Part shown: positions 12,148 to 12,151 of the stretch, in pieces | Layout of the letters: every line of letters starts with the position of its first letter | Numbering within the stretch: the first letter of the stretch is position 1 | Source: an uncultured Clostridia bacterium | Lineage (GTDB): Bacteria; Bacillota; Clostridia; Lachnospirales; Lachnospiraceae | DNA length: 12,151 bases | Direction: 5' to 3' | Assembly (NCBI GenBank): GCA_946611595.1 | Contig: CAMODY010000044.1 | Location: 1 to 12,151 of the forward strand | The notes under the pieces: model-generated | What the model saw: only the letters and a program-made list of their open reading frames with translations | Database searches by the model: none | What the model was told of the DNA's origin: nothing | Position numbers and translations under genes: made by a program

Positions 12148-12151
12148 TCTG

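Overview
The window reads as chromosomal DNA from a low-to-mid GC anaerobic Firmicute, most likely a Clostridia member of the Lachnospiraceae/Eubacteriales type. The reasons are strong AGGAGG ribosome binding sites, some TTG and CTG starts, compact operons, short GC hairpins with T-tracts, and anaerobe-type genes (a clostridial ferredoxin with its Crp/Fnr regulator, HypB, flavodoxin). I see no rRNA, tRNA, CRISPR array, insertion sequence or prophage gene. No gene-free stretch exceeds about 200 bases.

Layout, left to right. (a) 203-1135: a small Lys/Glu-rich helical protein of unknown function, 3 bases ahead of the nickel-chaperone GTPase HypB, with a good promoter upstream and a terminator at 1136-1163. 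(b) 1245-3792: a probable yqeY - dinB (DNA polymerase IV) - metallo-beta-lactamase-fold hydrolase operon. dinB appears to start at a CTG codon. (c) 3846-5075: an M29 aminopeptidase, convergent with the next gene. (d) 5088-6637: a Crp/Fnr-family regulator and a divergent ferredoxin-like Fe-S protein. An 18-bp perfect palindrome lies between them at activator-type spacing from the ferredoxin promoter. (e) 6703-8633: a LysR regulator divergent from a flavodoxin and an NTF2-like small protein. (f) 8724-10076: a MATE efflux pump whose ribosome binding site and TTG start are buried in a long hairpin. (g) 10135-12103: a macro-domain protein with a C-terminal helix-turn-helix-like region, then a von Willebrand A (MIDAS) protein, each followed by a terminator.

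How the parts may work together. The Crp/Fnr-ferredoxin pair and the LysR-flavodoxin-NTF2 set look like two regulated redox-stress modules. MATE efflux sits downstream and seems insulated from read-through translation. The macro-HTH/VWA pair is the best candidate for a poorly described system: an ADP-ribose-type ligand sensor or eraser joined to a DNA-binding-like domain, beside a metal-dependent adhesion-fold protein. This is inference from domains and adjacency only.
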